From Dyadobacter flavalbus (lineage in GTDB: Bacteria > Bacteroidota > Bacteroidia > Cytophagales > Spirosomataceae): a DNA stretch of 64,000 nt. The DNA is taken from positions 372,001 through 436,000 of the forward strand of contig NZ_VBSN01000049.1 of assembly GCF_006149045.1 (NCBI RefSeq). Direction: 5' to 3'. The position numbers were made by a program, and so were the translations under genes. Positions within the stretch are counted from its first letter, which is position 1. The number at the start of each line of letters is the position of its first letter. This document shows positions 62,073 through 64,000 of this stretch, one piece after another. The notes beneath the pieces are model-generated. The model worked only from the letters and a program-made list of their open reading frames with translations. It did not search any database and was not told the origin of the DNA.

Positions 62073-63497
62073 TTAAAACTGAAAGTAAATGAACTGGCCT
62101 CCGTCGAATACGCCAATGGAGAGTATCAGCAAAATAATAAGTGCGTAAGAGCCGATCCTTATTGCCGCATTTTCACTCCTGAGGGCAAGCTTATATTGAG
62201 GGAAATATTCCGGAACAAATTCTGAAATGAAGAGAATTCCAATGGCCATCAGTCCATAAAACATGGTTTCATTCTTATACAAGCTTCCTTCGAACCGGCT
62301 TATTCTGCCAATAATCTTAAAGGCATCGCTTATACTGTTCGCCCTGAAGAAAATCCATGTAAAGCATATAAGGATAAATGTGGTGACGATTTGGACAAAA
62401 AGATATATTCTTGGAAAACCTGTAATTCCAATCCAGTTGTTAAACGCAGCTTTGGGTTTCGCCAGGATAATTGCTGCGACTAAGTATATTCCATTAAGCG
62501 CTCCCCATATAATATAGGTCCAATTGGCCCCATGCCATAAACCACTTACAACAAAAACAATGAACAGATTCAGGTACCATCTGGGCACCGAAACCCGGTT
62601 GCCGCCAAGTGAAATATATAAATAATCTTTAAACCATGTTGACAGGGATATGTGCCAGCGGGACCAGAATTCCGAGATGGTTTTAGAAAAATACGGCCGT
62701 TTGAAATTTTCCATCAAGGTAAATCCCATTACCTGTGCCGAGCCTAATGCGATATCAGCATAACCGGAGAAGTCACAATAGATTTGAATGGCGAAAAATA
62801 TGGTAGCAACAATTAAAGTACTGGAAGAATGATGCCCAATATTATTATAAACGGCGTCGACATATAATGAAAGCCTGTCAGCAACAACCAGCTTTTTAAA
62901 CAACCCCCATAACATCCTTTTCAGACCTTCTTTGACGCGGAAATAATCGAAATTGTGTTTTTCATAAAACTGATACAATAAGTTCTGTGGTCTTTCAATT
63001 GGCCCGGCAACGAGTTGAGGATAAAACATTACATACAACGAATAAATGCCAAACTCTTTTACTGCTTTCTGATTGCCTCTGTACACTTCTATGGTGTAAC
63101 TCATTGCCTGGAATGTGTGAAAAGAAAGACCAATCGGCAGCAGAATTGTTAAAAGAGGTACAGAAATATCCAATCCCAGTGCCTGTAACAAATTTGTTAA
63201 ATTCTCTGAAATGAAATTGTAGTATTTGAATACAGCAAGAATACCAATGTTGGCTACAAGACTGACGGTTAACAAAAGCTTTCGCCTGGCCCCAATGGCG
63301 TTTTCAATATAAATACCGGCGTAATAGTCAATTACAATTGTGAAGCCGAGAATAAGTATATAAATCGGCACAAACGCCATATAAAATATACAACTTGCAA
63401 CCAGCAGTAAAAACCATCGGTATTTATGCGGTAACAGGAAATATAAAGAAGTGACTATTAGAAAGAAAAAAACAAAAGAGATGGAATTAAAAAGCAT
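62073..63497 (-). CDS. MBOAT family O-acyltransferase (AlgI/DltB-like)
   Basis: A 474-residue polytopic membrane protein with about ten or more helices. The MBOAT signature region FWSRWHISLSTWFKDYLYIS and the catalytic histidine H322 in VSGLWHGANWTYIIW are present, and FYPQLVAGPIERPQNL is characteristic of the AlgI group. It would pass an acyl group (usually acetyl) from the cytoplasm to an extracytoplasmic acceptor, in partnership with the SGNH protein downstream. The acceptor may be an exopolysaccharide. Confidence 0.93.
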   Translation of the reverse strand: MLFNSISFVFFFLIVTSLYFLLPHKYRWFLLLVASCIFYMAFVPIYILILGFTIVIDYYAGIYIENAIGARRKLLLTVSLVANIGILAVFKYYNFISENLTNLLQALGLDISVPLLTILLPIGLSFHTFQAMSYTIEVYRGNQKAVKEFGIYSLYVMFYPQLVAGPIERPQNLLYQFYEKHNFDYFRVKEGLKRMLWGLFKKLVVADRLSLYVDAVYNNIGHHSSSTLIVATIFFAIQIYCDFSGYADIALGSAQVMGFTLMENFKRPYFSKTISEFWSRWHISLSTWFKDYLYISLGGNRVSVPRWYLNLFIVFVVSGLWHGANWTYIIWGALNGIYLVAAIILAKPKAAFNNWIGITGFPRIYLFVQIVTTFILICFTWIFFRANSISDAFKIIGRISRFEGSLYKNETMFYGLMAIGILFISEFVPEYFPQYKLALRSENAAIRIGSYALIILLILSIGVFDGGQFIYFQF

Positions 63498-64000
63498 TTC
63501 TCAAAGTGTTAATATGTATAAAATTCAAAATGACAACTTCCAGGCAATTGCACTATTTCAGATTATTAAATAGTTTCCTTGCTCTTCTAATCTTTTTCGA
63601 AGAGCATTGATTTTCTTATTGTATAATATCTTCCATTTTTCATCTTATATAATTTTTTCTGATTGTAGAAACAGTTGAATCCTAAATTTCCTAAGCGTAT
63701 GAAGAAAGGATATTTATTCATGTCAACTTAGTTTCAAATCAAAGGTTTCCTGATCATACTGGAATACTGATATTAGATATTTCAATGTCAATAAAGGATG
63801 AAACATCCAATTGTTGGTTCAAAAACCTCATCATTGCAATAGAATAGTTCTTATAACGGTACCTGTTATACGTAAAACTCTTTTATTATATGATGCTACC
63901 TATTTCTACGCCCGTCTGTCCTATTTTCAATTTTACAAAGTATACCTGTAACTGTACATAAGCCATTATATTGATCTTGCACCGTTTGTTTTTCGCTGTG
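63498..64000. other. AT-rich end of the window
   Basis: 503 bases upstream of the MBOAT gene with no gene I can support on either strand. The promoter of the MBOAT-SGNH operon should lie near 63498-63600, but no exact TAnnTTTG element was found there. The sequence is clearly more AT-rich than the first 50 kb. Confidence 0.45.

Noticed and set aside
1..64000. CRISPR arrays, insertion sequences, tRNA and rRNA genes
   Set aside because: No regularly spaced repeats, transposase motifs, terminal inverted repeats with target duplications, or RNA gene signatures were seen.

Overview
The window looks like chromosomal DNA of a Bacteroidota, most likely of the Cytophagales (Dyadobacter-like). The grounds are a SusC/SusD pair with an ECF sigma/FecR switch and an STN-bearing SusC, a type IX secretion (T9SS) C-terminal sorting domain, a GH92 enzyme, and the Bacteroidota promoter form TTTG-N19-TAnnTTTG. 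The genus is inference. I see no tRNA, rRNA, CRISPR array, insertion sequence or replication origin.

Layout. (1) 1-2.3 kb: a cut-off Crp/Fnr regulator, a DUF2975/XRE pair, an AraC remnant and a metallophosphoesterase. (2) 2.4-7.9 kb: two divergent operons. The minus operon encodes a small dedicated type II fatty-acid synthase set (FabL-like enoyl reductase, FabZ-like dehydratase, KAS, ACP, PPTase). The plus operon encodes a SAM methyltransferase and a type III polyketide synthase. Together they look like a lipid-polyketide (alkylresorcinol or alkylpyrone type) pathway. (3) 8.5-16.6 kb: signalling genes (a GAF/PAS protein with no ATPase domain, two single-domain receivers, a full hybrid-free histidine kinase) around a GH92 glycosidase. 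(4) 16.8-27 kb: DoxX protein, secreted amidohydrolase, DUF2383 protein, a 1332-residue multidomain T9SS cargo protein, then a stress operon (DUF892 protein, KatE-type catalase). (5) 27.2-37.8 kb: a minus-strand nutrient-uptake locus: ECF sigma, FecR, SusC, SusD and two paralogous secreted FAD oxidoreductases, without any glycoside hydrolase. (6) 39.3-53.0 kb: a long plus-strand operon of two tandem TldD/TldE pairs (only the TldDs carry twin-arginine signals) followed by DUF4159, MoxR ATPase, DUF58, BatA-like and two more membrane proteins. (7) 53.7-63.5 kb: a more AT-rich, patchy region with a polysaccharide lyase carrying phage-spike-like modules, a lipoprotein, a broken glycosidase fragment, a tandem GH26 protein, an ArsR/SRPBCC pair with a promoter buried in a long palindrome, and an MBOAT/SGNH acetylation pair.

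The best candidates for something undescribed are the type III PKS with its own discrete FAS (2.4-7.9 kb) and the Tat-TldD/TldE plus MoxR-DUF58 operon (39.3-53.0 kb). Domain calls rest on motif reading only; no searches were run.
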